DNA of 64,000 nucleotides from Effrenium voratum (taxonomy: Eukaryota; Sar; Dinophyceae; Suessiales; Symbiodiniaceae). Where the stretch lies: positions 1 to 64,000 of the forward strand of contig CAUJNA010000465.1 in assembly GCA_963377175.1 (NCBI GenBank). Reading direction: 5' to 3'. The translations under genes and the position numbers were made by a program. Of this stretch, positions 8,931 to 18,430 are shown one piece after another; positions within the stretch are counted from its first letter, which is position 1; every line of letters starts with the position of its first letter. Under the pieces are notes generated by a model. That model searched no databases and was not told where the DNA came from. It saw nothing but the letters and a program-made list of their open reading frames with translations.

Positions 8931-9790
8931 CAAATGGAACAGCTTTTCGGGGCCCGAATCCGGGACCCGAATGGTATACGACTTTTCGGGGCCCGAATCG
9001 GGGCCCGAATCAAACAACTTTTCGGGGCCCGAATCCGGGACCCGAATGGAACAGCTTTTCGGGGCCCGAATCGGGGCCCGAATCGAACAACTTTTCGTGC
9101 CCGGGGCTCTTGGCTGTGGATGTTTCTCCAGGGGCTCTTTGGAGGCCACCGTTTCAATCTGCACATTTGTGTCCACCAGCCATTTTTTCGGGGCCCGAAT
9201 GGTATACGACTTTTCGGGGCCCGAATCCGGGACCCGAATGGAACAGCGTTTCGGGGCCCGAATCAGGGCCCGAATCGAACAACTTTTCGAGGCCCGGGGC
9301 TCTTGGCTGTGCATGTTTCTCTAGGGGTCTTTGGAGGCCACCGTTTCAATCTGCACATTTGTGTCCACCAGCCATCTTTTCGGGGCCCGAATGGTATACG
9401 ACTTTTCGGGGCCCGAATCCGGGACCCGAATGGAACAGCTTTTCGGGGCCCGAATCGGGGCCCGAATCGAACAACTTTTCGGGGCCCGGGGCTCTTGGCT
9501 GTGGATGTTTCTCCAGGGGCTCTTTGGAGGCCACCGTTTCAATCTGCACATTTGTGTCCACCAGCCATCTTTTCGAGGCCCGAATGGTATACGACTTTTC
9601 GGGGCCGAATCCGGGACCCGAATGGAACAGCTTTTCGGGGCCCGAATCGGGGCCCGAATCGAACAACTTTTCGGGGCCCGGGGCTCTTGGCTGTGGATGT
9701 TTCTCCAGGGGCTCTTTGGAGGCCACCGTTTCAATCTGCACATTTGTGTCCACCAGCCATCTTTTCGGGGCCCGAATGGAATGACTTTTT
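8931..9790. repeat. 193-bp GGGCCC-rich minisatellite (copy 2)
   Basis: The marker CACCGTTTCAATCTGCAC occurs at 9147, 9339, 9532 and 9724, a period of 192-193 bp with four units as in copy 1. The array decays into unique sequence near 9790. The interval 9800-10267 holds no gene that I can support. Confidence 0.9.
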
Positions 9791-10267
9791 GGGGCCCGAG
9801 CCCAGTGCCCGAATGGTAGTTTTTTTCTTGTGGTGCTTGAATACTTTGTGCAAGTTGGACTTTTTTGTTTTTTGGGGATCTAAAGCTTGACTTGCCGGTA
9901 GTTGAACCTTTCGACCATTGACAAACTCTTATGGGCCAGCATTGAAAAGATCTGGGCAGGGGGTGGACTCTCGCTACTTTCTTTGTCAAGCTCCAGCCGC
10001 CTGACTTCACGTCGCCGTTGCCAAAGGGGGCGTGCCATGGTTGTGATAAAGAGCGAGCTGGGGGAGATGAAGAACACCAAGAAGCTGCAGGCCGACCCCG
10101 TGAATGTCAAAACTACAACTAAGAGACGGCAGCTTGGAATAACAGTTCAGTCAATAATTGTAGTATGTGTTTTATTATCTCTTCAACTGTGTTCTTGAGC
10201 CTGCCCAAAACATCTTTGCAAACTGCACTGGGCCAGGTACGAGAACAACCGGCGCTGAAACATCCGT

Positions 10268-10566
10268 GTGCGACTCACCAAGGAAGAACTATTGAATCTC
10301 CAAAACCATGATGAGTTGCTTGCTGAAGTAGATCGGCTGCGGCTGGACAATGACTCCATGAAGAAAGAATTAGATTTCCGGACCAAAAGGACTGGCGAAA
10401 CCGTCTCCGCCAGGCTGAGCAGAAATTCCGTGAAGGACCTGAAAAGAACGCGCGGCTTGAAGAGGCCCTGCGTGATTTAAAGAGCAAGTTGGACCAGCTT
10501 GCGCTTATGACAAACTGCGCTCGCGCAGTTTGTTTTGAGGCGAAAGCAGCCAGCGCCAGTGCCTGA
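10268..10566 (+). pseudogene. Coiled-coil protein fragment with one frame change
   Basis: Heptad-like sequence LTKEELLNLQNHDELLAEV and DRLRLDNDSMKKELDF is followed, after a one-base frame change near 10375, by DQKDWRNRLRQAEQKF and NARLEEALRDLKSKLDQ. Together these make a continuous coiled coil. It ends at a stop near 10566. The 24-nt hairpin at 10510-10533 is translated near the C-terminus as TNCARAVC. It could be an exon of a larger gene or a decayed fragment. The family is not recognised. Confidence 0.45.
10510..10533. repeat. CTGCG-type hairpin inside a coiled-coil ORF
   Basis: Perfect 10-bp arms ACAAACTGCG and CGCAGTTTGT around loop CTCG. It belongs with the hairpins at 224, 856, 2856 and the tRNA-like insert, sharing the CTGCG/CGCAG core. 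Confidence 0.85.
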
Positions 10567-10569
10567 GGC

Positions 10570-11257
10570 AAGCCTGGCAGCTGCCATATGACGGGGTCTC
10601 ACTGGCGCTGTCCAGCTGTATCTCTTTTCCATTGGCATGGGGCAATGCCGGAAAAAAGAGAGCAGCTGCGCGTGCACGGAATTTTGCTTCTTGCTTATCG
10701 GCTGCTAAGGTGGCCAACGATTGTAACCAGAAGGCTGCCAAGTTCCCCTGCTGCATGTTTCTGCCCAAGCGGATCCCGCCCCTTCCCTCTTGACTTTCTT
10801 CTTTGGGGTCCTTTTGGCCACGCAGCAACGCAAGTCAAGTTCAAGCCACCTCGGAGTAAGAGCGCATCCCAAAGTTCTTCCCCCCCTCCCCCCTCTCCCC
10901 CTCCCTCCCCAAAATTTTCGGCAAAAAAACACTTCCGAAAAACGGATTGTTTTGACAAAGAACGCGCACGCGAAAAAACAAGGTTTTCGGTCCAAAAAAA
11001 GCACCCAAAAAAAAAGCCTAAAAAGCATGTCCTTAATGACCGGCCAGTGATGCAATGATCCACCAAATCTCTCTCACTCCGGGTGTCCTTGTCCTCATGA
11101 AGATCCCTAGCAGCCCCCCGAGTTAAACTCCTGGCCCTCGCAGCATCACGGCTCCTTGCATTTCGGTAAGATAAACTCTCTTCTTCATCACGAGCGTCCG
11201 CAAATGCGGCATATTCATCATCATTAGCTCGAAGGGAACGTCGACGATGCGGAGGAC
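10570..11257. other. No gene seen; homopolymer-rich tract
   Basis: 10870-11030 is dense in C, A and T runs. Open frames there are compositional. No LTR boundary can be fixed by eye for the element that follows. Confidence 0.5.
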
Positions 11258-12075
11258 ATGATCCAATATGCTCAGCAGAACCCTTGTGGACCTCGAGGAA
11301 GGCCGAACGTCGGATACGACGCTTTTGCCGGGCAAGGGCGCAGAATCAGGTCACCGACACCTACACTGGAGATCGAAATGCTCAGGGCGATAACCCATCA
11401 GCCAGTCAAGGTGGAGGCGTTCGCCTTATTGATCACGGACAGCAGGAGGGTTACTGCGAGTGACCAAGGTCAGGCTGACAGAAGATCTGTCTCCCCAAGC
11501 GTGCCTATAGTGGAGTTAATGCTGATACCCGTGGGAACAGGCGTCCCATCTCTCCCGTTAGGGAGAGGGAGTGCTAGGACTAATGTTTCAGTCTCCCCGA
11601 CTAGGGACGCAGGGAATAGTCCGGAAGCTGCCGAGGGTCCCGACACAGAGCCCGAGGTTAGGACAAATAGCCCAGAGTCAGGGAATCAACCGTCGAGAGG
11701 TGAAAGGCAAGCCCACGATAGCAGAGGTGCCTCTCCAGATCCAAACCACCAACCACGGGATGGCCGCAATGACAGGAACCGCACTAACGCTCCAAATCCT
11801 GGCGATAGCCGAGGGAGCACAAGGAACCCTTCGGATCGTGGTCAGGTTGCAGGCCCAACTGCGAGCGGCGCACCAGGTGGCGATGGGCCTGATCTCTCGA
11901 GGATGTGTGCTCGGGACAACACAAATGAGATGATGGGGACTGTTGGAATTGCCAACTCCTGAAGACGAGGTGCTGGGCTTGTCGCAAGAACGCACCTTGC
12001 CTCCTGAATGGGTTTCCGAAGTGAAGGAGAGGGTCAGGAATGCTTTCAGCTTTGACTCTGACTACGCGTTAGCGT
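11258..12075 (+). pseudogene. Gag-like N-terminal region of a Ty1/copia element
   Basis: A 234-residue frame from ATG 11258 is hydrophilic and disorder-like, rich in Pro, Ser, Arg, Asp and Gly (SPESGNQPSRGERQ, NHQPRDGRNDRNRTN). It stops at 11962. A coherent segment continues in another frame from about 11940 (LELPTPEDEVLGLS, EWVSEVKERVRNAFSF) until a stop near 12075. Its position directly upstream of a CCCH finger and an integrase supports a gag-like assignment, but no conserved capsid motif is seen. It is frameshifted and probably inactive. Confidence 0.45.
11550..11567. repeat. GTTA-loop hairpin
   Basis: Arms CTCTCCC and GGGAGAG are perfectly complementary (7 bp) around loop GTTA. Member of the G(A/T)TA-loop family. 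Confidence 0.8.
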
Positions 12076-12126
12076 GAATCTCCGAGACCGGACTATGATG
12101 CGCTGGGTGCGCCCTGTAAGCATCCG

Positions 12127-12465
12127 GTGTTGGATTCCAACTTCACGAGTGCTATCAGGGATTGCATCAAGACGAGGGCCGTTAGGGACAAGATGAATCG
12201 CCTCACAGAGGCCGCCCACGACCAGACCTTCAAAATCGCTGAGCTGACCAGTCTCAAGTGTCGACAAACATCCTGTTCGGAGTTTGCCAAGACAGGAAAG
12301 TGTCAGCATGGCCGGGACTGCAGGTTTGAGCATGACAAGAGCCCGAGGAATCCTGCTGCGCCCTCTACCCCAAGGACTGGCGACAAACCCGTCATACCAG
12401 CATTGCAATCCACCTCCGGGTACGAAGCCTATAACGCCTCGCACTGCTGCTGGTCCGGTTGTTGA
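12127..12465 (+). pseudogene. CCCH zinc-finger segment of the copia element
   Basis: The frame has no ATG and is a continuation of a polyprotein. It contains MNRLTEAAHDQTFKIAEL followed by a finger of pattern C-x8-C-x5-C-x3-H (SCSEFAKTGKCQHGRDCRFEH region, about 12271-12333). CCCH fingers of this form occur in gag-like parts of dinoflagellate copia polyproteins, where RNA binding is the expected role. The frame shifts near 12440 into the integrase-containing frame. Confidence 0.6.
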
Positions 12466-12469
12466 AGAT

Positions 12470-13049
12470 GAGGAGGAGGAAGCTCCTAGAGGCGAGGCGT
12501 CTCGACAGCCCCGCTCAAGGTTTGACGGATTTTTAGGTGGGGCGGGCCGTAACCCTAAGGCCGACTGTATTGCGGCGTGTCCCGTGATGTGGGCTGCTGC
12601 CCCAGCTATCGGTGGGTCTGCGCCGGGGTGTCTCCCGCCTTGCGAGTTGTCTGAAAGGGATCAGCGTGCGATAGCATCTGATATTCCTTGGACTGGAGAA
12701 ACATGGTTCCAGATTAAATGCGAGTCCGTTGCTCTCCCTGGAGAGACCGAGAAGGATGGGTTACGCACTGAAGCAGAATGGCGTGCAGACGCTAAGACGC
12801 TCCGCCATATGCTCACGCATCTTCCAAAGAACCCGTACTGCCCACACTGTCAGCGTGCGAAGATGGAAAATGTCAAACTTCGCCGCAAAGGTGGCGCCGC
12901 TGCGCATGACGTGGCTAACTTCGGGGACCTTGCCACTGCCGACACTATGGTGTTGCGGGGGCTGAAGGATCGAGGTTTTCATGGCGAGGCTGACGCGATA
13001 GTGTTCTATGACCTCGCTACTGACTACCTTGACGTCCTTCCCGTTCAAA
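12470..13049 (+). pseudogene. Integrase, zinc-binding domain and first half of the core
   Basis: The frame carries an HHCC zinc motif (LRHMLTHLPKNPYCPHCQRAKM; His residues four apart, then C-x2-C). It is followed by the start of the DDE core, FGDLATADTMVLRGL, with the first catalytic Asp in TAD, and then DAIVFYDLATDYLDVLPVQ. This is the gag-pre-integrase/rve arrangement of Ty1/copia. Homology stops abruptly at a CAAA at 13046-13049. The remainder of the core lies on the opposite strand from 13486 back to 13050. Confidence 0.8.
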
Positions 13050-13486
13050 TTTCTCATCTTCATTTATGATCCAGTGGTCTCTTCCTTCATCGTCGTCCTC
13101 TGCGTCAAGCTTTGTAGTGTGTCTGATGGCGTTTTGAACCCCCCCCCCGCGAATTTTGGGAGCAATGGGGTGACTCCACTGAAGTTTCCGTCACTCGTCC
13201 AAGGTGATCCATCGCCTCGATTCTCAATGTTTCTTGCCATAGCGAAACGCCTAACGGCAAAAGGCCACCGTCGAGGTTCAAACACGTGCTCCGTGGAGAA
13301 CTAGCTTGGCCTTGTTCTCTATCAAGCCGTTAGTCTTGGGCATGCCCGGTGTAGAGAGCCGGTGCATAGCACCAAGTGTTGTCACAGCGTTCTTCAGCTC
13401 TGGTGCTTGATCGCTGTACACCAACTTCAGAGTTTGCCCCCCTGCAAACCTTCGTAAGGCTTCTAGCGTGTTGCTACGAGATCTGG
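13050..13486 (-). pseudogene. Inverted 437-bp segment: rest of the integrase core
   Basis: Read on the minus strand from 13486, the segment gives RSNTLEALRRFAG, LKLVYSDQAPELKN (second catalytic Asp) and STPGMPKTNGLIENKAK (catalytic Glu). After a frame change it gives WPFAVRRFAMARNIENR, all in integrase order. The ends carry a 4-bp inverted repeat, CAAA at 13046-13049 and TTTG at 13487-13490. Conceptual re-inversion continues the left frame (LPVQ into TRSRSNT) and joins the right end (NEDEKF) to VTRVRAEVRTKL read from 13487. A frame change remains at a nine-base G run (C run on the plus strand near 13140). Confidence 0.85.
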
Positions 13487-13990
13487 TTTGTCACTCGAGT
13501 CCGTGCCGAAGTGCGAACTAAGCTGTTTAGGGGCAAACTGCCCGGTCAGGATTAAGGATCTTGCCAGGAGACGAAGCACGGTCATCAATTATCTCGACGG
13601 GTCAACCGACTTCGTTGTTGACGAGAATTGGCTTCAGGCTGAACATGATCGAGGAGGCGACCATGAGTGGACTGGAGAGACCCATTTCGACTGTGATTTC
13701 GATCAGATCGATGAGGATGAGGCTGAGATCTACGAGTGTGAGGAGTACGAGCCCGAGGATGGCGATGAACCGGACTTTGTCCCCGTAGATGAAGTAGAGA
13801 AGTTGAAGAGACGAGCGTCACGACCGCCCTACCTGCCGAAAAGAAGGGACGGGACTTCGTTAAGATTGAAGAAGATCCGAAGTTCGCTCTATCATCCAAA
13901 CCAGGACTGTTCTTGGGTTATCGCCTAGAGCCAGGGGGGCTATGGAAAGGCACATCCAGAGAGGCCTCAAGAAGCCAAGCATTCACCAGG
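13487..13990 (+). pseudogene. Post-integrase segment of the copia polyprotein
   Basis: The segment encodes an acidic linker (ETHFDCDFDQIDEDEAEIYE, EPEDGDEPDFVPVDE). After a one-base frame change near 13850 it encodes KFALSSKPGLFLGYRLEPGG and LWKG, the conserved FLGY motif that follows the integrase core in Ty1/copia. Several frame changes show decay. Confidence 0.65.
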
Positions 13991-14024
13991 TCAAGCGTAT
14001 CTGGAAGAATCCTGGGAGCCCTAC

Positions 14025-14480
14025 GTGTTCCCGCTGTTGGCGTCCTATGATGCTCGGACTCGGACTGTTCGGGAGGCGTTAGCTGACCGAAGAGCTGATT
14101 TGAAACCGAGCAGGAGAGTCAGGGATGAATTTGACTTCGATGAAGGTCGACTTGATGATCCTGATGAAGACGATGACGATGATGGCCAGCAGGACGAGGG
14201 GGGCGATAGCTCTTCCAAGTCCAAGGGGGCCACTCAAGGCCAGGCTGTCCAAGGAGGTGACGCATGCGTCTCAGATTCCTGGGAGCGGCGCGACGAGGAC
14301 AATGCCTGGTACCGCATCCACACTGAAGTGCGGAAGAAGTTCTTCAGGACGACAAACGAAGACCTTAGCCCAGGTGGTCCTTCGCACGAGGAGCTTGACA
14401 CCGTGCGAGGGCTCGCTGCTTTTGGAAATTGGGTAAGAGACGATCGCCGTCATGACGCCCCCAATCATCGACACTTCACG
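14025..14480 (+). pseudogene. Acidic linker region of the polyprotein
   Basis: The frame reads FPLLASYDARTRTVREALAD, then a long Asp tract (DDPDEDDDDDG) and Ser/Lys-rich sequence. It is expected to be disordered. It connects the FLGY region to the methyltransferase-like domain. The frame changes between 14460 and 14500. Confidence 0.5.
14198..14215. repeat. GATA-loop hairpin
   Basis: Arms GGGGGGC and GCTCTTC pair over 7 positions with three G.U pairs around GATA. Confidence 0.6.
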
Positions 14481-14485
14481 CGTGG

Positions 14486-15345
14486 ATGTTGGACAGGTGT
14501 GAATATTTCCCCCTTGATAAGGGATGCGCCCCTCACGGTAGATTCAGGCCGAAGGATGAAGGAACGAAACCTGCCGGATATTCAAAGAAGGGTCACAAGT
14601 TGCACGGAGATAGGATCGACTATGACCAATCCGCCGATAGGCGTGAGCGGCCATACAAGGGTACCGGGAAGCCCAACTCAATCGATGCTGACAGTTGGGG
14701 GCAGATGTCTACTCGGATGCGGGAGATATACGTCCAAGCCGAACGGGAGGTACCCCTGAAGCGTCGAGAACATCCTGAAAGGGACCCAGCTGCTCCAGCG
14801 CCGGGCCGCAAGCTTCTCATTGAGTTCGCATGCGAGCCTGACTCGCGTCTGTCCGCTGTGATGATGGAGCGCGGTGGTGAAGCGATCCGCGTCCACGTAG
14901 GCTCATTCGACATCACGAAGGCGAAGGACGTTAGTCGGCTCGTTGCGATCATCGAGGATATTCCTGGGTGCGATCTCTGGGCATCCATTCCGTGTGGACT
15001 GTGGAGCACATGGCAGTACGTCAATCTTTCACTTCATGGTGCTGCGTTTGCATCACACTTGAATGACCTGAGAAGGAACTCCCAGGTAATGTTTGCTGCA
15101 TTCCTGCGCGCCTCTCGAGCCGTTAGGCAAGGGGGCGGTAGGGTTGCATTTGAGTGTCCTAGACACTGTCTCGGATGGAAGCAGTGGAAGGTTGCGACGA
15201 CCTCCAAAGAGCTCATTGAGGAACTCTCAGGTCGAAAGTGCAAGCATGAGAAGGGATACCTTCATGCTCGCATTGAGGGATCAGTGACTCCGACGACTGC
15301 ACTCTATCCAAGTGCAATGTGCAAGGCGATTGTTGGAGCTTGGTA
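14486..15345 (+). pseudogene. Methyltransferase-like domain between integrase and RT
   Basis: An open frame of about 290 codons here contains LLIEFACEPDSRLSAVMMERGG followed by IRVHVGSFDIT, DLWASIPCGLWSTWQYVN, GGGRVAFECPRHCLGWKQW and TTALYPSAMCKAIVGAWY. The first block resembles a Rossmann SAM-binding strand-loop and the second a motif-IV-like 'IPC' loop with the Pro-Cys of cytosine methyltransferases. Methyltransferase capture by retrotransposons has been reported for dinoflagellates. The match here is by motif shape only. An alternative is a dinoflagellate-specific retroelement domain with no methyltransferase activity. Confidence 0.45.
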
Positions 15346-15456
15346 CGCAAACGGCGCATTCAAGAAAGTCGCGAGTGCTCTGCCGGTTGAAGTCGATCCT
15401 GTTGAGCAGCGATGGAAGAAGAAGCCTAGTCCATTGTATGTGAGTCTTGACAGCGA

Positions 15457-15760
15457 GAATGCCAAGATCCCGACACGGGCTACTTCGGGGAGTGCAGGTT
15501 TGAATACCTATGCTTCTGGGAGTGTGCATTCCCGCAGGGGGGTCGGGTATAGTTAATACTGGGATCTCGATAGAGATGCCGCCCCCAGATCAGGACTAGC
15601 TGTGAAGAACAAGATCGCTGTAGGCGGTGGGGGTCATCGACCCTGACTACGATGGTGAAGTCAAGGTCATCCTCTTCAATCACGGGGATGAGGATTTCAT
15701 TGTGAAACCCGGGGACCGCATCGCACAGCTGCTGGAACGCGTCATGCTTATTCACGCATC
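15457..15760 (+). pseudogene. dUTPase domain within the copia polyprotein
   Basis: Ordered trimeric-dUTPase motifs are present: motif 1-like PTRATSGSAGLNTYAS (15470-15520), then IPAGG and VNTGISIEMPP in a second frame, motif 2-like RSGLAVKNKIAV in a third, motif 3-like [17 protein letters not shown], and motif 4-like [10 protein letters not shown]. dUTPases hydrolyse dUTP and keep uracil out of DNA, and some retroviruses and retroelements carry one. At least three one-base frame changes break it here. It sits between the methyltransferase-like domain and RT. The 3' glycine-rich P-loop-like motif 5 is not seen. Confidence 0.75.
15564..15577. repeat. GATA-loop hairpin in the dUTPase segment
   Basis: Arms ATCTC and GAGAT are perfect around GATA. 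Confidence 0.7.
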
Positions 15761-15762
15761 GA

Positions 15763-16278
15763 TTGTTCCCAGGAATGTCAGACAGAGAACCGATAGGGGG
15801 TCTCCTTCTGAAGAGCAGCCCTTGTCTTGGCATTCGCGGCCTGCTCCTTCTTGTTGACTGGTCTAGCGACACAAGCGTACAAGGGAGGGAAGGCGCCTGG
15901 GTTCTTTGGCCGATGCGAGAGGGATATCTCCTTCTGGGCATGGAGAACTCAAAGCTCTTTCCATCAGATCCTATCGTAGGAGCAGCAGCAGCAACGCCTG
16001 TGCTTCCGAAGCCAGCGTGGGACAAGTTGACTTCGCAAGGATGCTGGGATTTGTCAACTGTCCAGGAGTGGTTCGATGTTGCGGCAAAGGCCCGAAAGGA
16101 AGGGGAAAAGATCCATGTTGGTAGGATTTTTGACATCTGTTTTGAAAAGAATCACGAGCTTCCTGAAGACGATCCAAATCGCAAGTACAAAGGACGAGCC
16201 GTCTTTGAGGGATGCTTTGTCCGTGTTCAAAGATGGGTGATGCTCACGGGCTGCTACCCGGGAATCTTTTGGAAGTGA
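15763..16278 (+). pseudogene. Reverse transcriptase (RVT_2), N-terminal part
   Basis: The frame includes PAWDKLTSQGCWDLSTVQEW, EGEKIHVGRIFDICFEKNHE, and LPEDDPNRKYKGRAVFEG, the start of a Ty1/copia RT. After about 16210 it degrades (CFVRVQRWVMLTGCYPGIFW), and the region expected to hold the first catalytic Asp is missing before similarity resumes near 16320. This indicates an internal deletion or rearrangement near 16270-16320. Confidence 0.75.
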
Positions 16279-16834
16279 GTGACGGGGAATCGGCAGACAC
16301 ACGGAGGCTCGCCTGAAGGGAAAGAAGATCTGGGTGAGGATTCCTCGTGATCAGTGGCCTCCCGAGTGGTTCGACGGCAGTGGGAATCCCAAGTACAAGG
16401 ATCAGGTCGTCGTCCTCGTGCTCGCGTTGTACGGGCATCCTGACGCTGGTACCTTTTGGGAGCAGCACTGCGAGGCCATGCTGAAGAAGGTCGGTTACGT
16501 CAAAGTGAAGGACTGGGCCAGCGTGTTTAGGCACGAGGAGCTCGATCTTTTCCTTGTCGTATACGTGGATGACTTCAAGATGAGTGGACCGGCTAAGAAC
16601 ATCGCTGCCGGGTGGGCCCTGATCTTGAAGGTCATCAAAATGGAGGAGCCGAGACAGCTCAAGAGATATCTTGGCTGTGAGTTCACACAACAACTGGTCA
16701 AAGGTCATTTTCATCCGACACAGAGCAGCCAGACTTGAGATTTGGTCCGGAGGGGTTACTCTCTAAGGACATTCCCAAGCCGGAAAAACTCTGATTAGGT
16801 TTATCAAGTACAGTGAAAGTAGCTTCATGCAGGC

Positions 16835-16852
16835 GTGTGTCGATAGATACAT
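16835..16852. repeat. GATA-loop hairpin in RT
   Basis: Arms GTGTGTC and GATACAT pair over 7 positions (two G.U) around GATA. Confidence 0.65.
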
Positions 16853-17090
16853 TGAGCTGTGTCAAGGGAAGTACCCGAAGAAGCTGCAAAAGGTGGAGAC
16901 GCCTTTCCTGGACAAGAGCAAGCCAGAGGTTGATGAGAACTCTGTCAATTTTGAGTTTGACAAGCTTTTCAACCAGGCAATGGACGTGGAGACCCTTAAC
17001 GCACAGCCTGGATACCTCGGTAACGATGCGGCGGCAGTGCTAATGAAGGTTCTCTACGGAGCTAGGATGGGCAGGTACGACCTTATTCGT

Positions 17091-17114
17091 CCTGCGCAGG
17101 CGTTAGCCAGCAGG
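17091..17114. repeat. GTTA-loop hairpin in RT/RNase H linker
   Basis: Outer arms CCTGC and GCAGG and inner arms GGC and GCC flank GTTA, with a small internal loop. The site falls in what appears to be a conserved polyprotein stretch (RPAQALASR), so it does not look like an insertion. Confidence 0.65.
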
Positions 17115-17386
17115 TCACTAAGTGGAATCACCTGTGCGACCGTAAGCTCCATAGGCTAAATTCATGTGTGAACTCTACGCTTGACCTCCATTTGTATGGT
17201 TGGGTGGGCGATAGCCCGGAGTTCATTGAATTAGTTGCGTACTGTGATGCGGACCTGGCTGGGGATCGTACCGATTCCAAGAGCACCTCAGGAGTGCGTA
17301 TTTGCCTTGCAGGTCCTAGGACCTACATGCCCATCACTGGAGTAAGTAAGAAGCAAACTTTTGTTTCGAAATCGACTCGGCGTTAG
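17113..17386 (+). pseudogene. Ty1/copia RNase H, C-terminally truncated
   Basis: After a frame change the sequence reads VTKWNHLCDRKLHRLN, NSTLDLHLYGWVGDS, then the RNase H motif YCDADLAGDRTDSKSTSGV and GVSKKQTFVSKSTRR. The domain degrades the RNA strand of the RNA/DNA hybrid. Homology stops near 17380, where the usual SxSTxEAE continuation is absent. The 3' end of the element is therefore lost or rearranged. Confidence 0.8.
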
Positions 17387-18430
17387 CTACCCTCTGGCAG
17401 CAGGCCAGAGGAAGAGGAAAGGAGTCCCAGCCGTTGTTCATTATTAACGTGCTTAAAAATAACAAATCGGCCTGTTGAATCGTTATTACAGGGAACAATC
17501 CCAATATGGGCTATATGTCGAGGACACAGCGCATTGATATCTCCTGACTCAACGAGCGTTTCAATGATGGCATATTTCGGTTTGTAGCATGCCCGTCTCA
17601 CTACCAAGGTGCAGACATTTGTTCCAAGGCCTGCATCGACAAGGTTGTATGGAACCGAAATCTGCACACGCTTGGTATGTTCCTGCCGGGATAATTGCAG
17701 GAATACTTGGCCCAACCCACCCAACCCTGTCTTAAGCCGCTCCTGGGCTGCCCCCGCTTAGGGGGGTACGCATGGAGTCAGGTGCAAAATCCGGTTTCAA
17801 TCAGCTCATAGAGAGGTTACTCTCTGAGTACGAGGGAATCGTGATTGATGAGGAAAAAGGAGGGAAAAGATGTGAGAAAACCATTGTCGCGGATAATGTT
17901 TTCGCGTATCATGATGGATTGAAGGCGATAGCCTTTGTTTCGTTGTGCTTGCACTCAATGATCTTGCGCCCGATAGGGTTGATTCCAGGACTGGGAAGTG
18001 GGGACAGACCAGAAAGCTTAGGGATAGGACCGAGAATGCCGTTAGGCAGAAGTTCAACGTTGCTTGTGATGCTCGGGCATGCGGATGCACTCCTGTCATT
18101 CTTTTTCGACCCCATTGTAATGTTTTGAGGGAAGGTGAGATTGAAAGGATTGCCGTTACGCATGGATTTGACTGCAAGTCTGTATGCGCTTGTCAATGTG
18201 GCATCAAAGGACATGGCGTTATCTTTAGGTGCTTCTCATCCAAGGTTTTTACTTCTATGTGGAACACTTGTAAGATGCGAGGAGGGGATACCCTCTCTCT
18301 GCATGACCAGTCACTTGCTATTCGAAAGTGGTTGAACAATTTTGTGGCCGCGTAGCTTCTGCTTGATCAAGCTGGCTCACACGCGGGCAACCGCAACACA
18401 CTCACAGGCAGCTCAGGATGCAAGGACTCA
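17387..18430. other. No recognised gene; possible 3' remnant of the element
   Basis: Open frames exist on both strands (minus 17724-17383 and plus 17945-18355) but none shows a motif I know. Three G(A/T)TA-loop hairpins (17810, 17922, 18282) lie here, linking it to the flanking retroelement blocks. Confidence 0.4.
17810..17825. repeat. GTTA-loop hairpin
   Basis: Arms AGAGAG and CTCTCT are perfect around GTTA. Confidence 0.75.

Larger units (their letters stand above)
5543..9775. repeat. Tandem segmental duplication, copy 2
   Basis: A near-identical second copy of 1-4198, in the same orientation and head to tail, separated from it by the 1.34-kb spacer repeats 4199-5542. Indels relative to copy 1 include +12 bp in the Lys-Ala tract, -1 bp in gene A, +5 bp and -1 bp in gene B, and +12 bp in gene C. 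Similarity ends near 9775 inside the minisatellite. Confidence 0.95.
16320..17160 (+). pseudogene. Reverse transcriptase (RVT_2), catalytic and C-terminal part
   Basis: IPRDQWPPEWFDGSG and ALYGHPDAGTFWEQHCE are followed by the catalytic YVDDF at about 16562-16576 (two Asp codons at 16568-16573) and LKRYLGCEFTQQ. A frame change precedes the next piece, MQACVDRYIELCQG, KVETPFLDKSKPEV and KVLYGARMGRYDLIRP AQALAS. This order is standard for copia RT. Stops and frame changes at 16738 and near 17113 make it non-functional. Confidence 0.85.

Noticed and set aside
11258..17386. LTRs of the copia element
   Set aside because: No pair of long direct repeats flanking the element could be found by eye. 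The 3' end appears lost.
18012..18030. GATAGG site without complementary arms
   Set aside because: Flanks do not pair around GATA. Counted as a non-member, as is the site near 20262.
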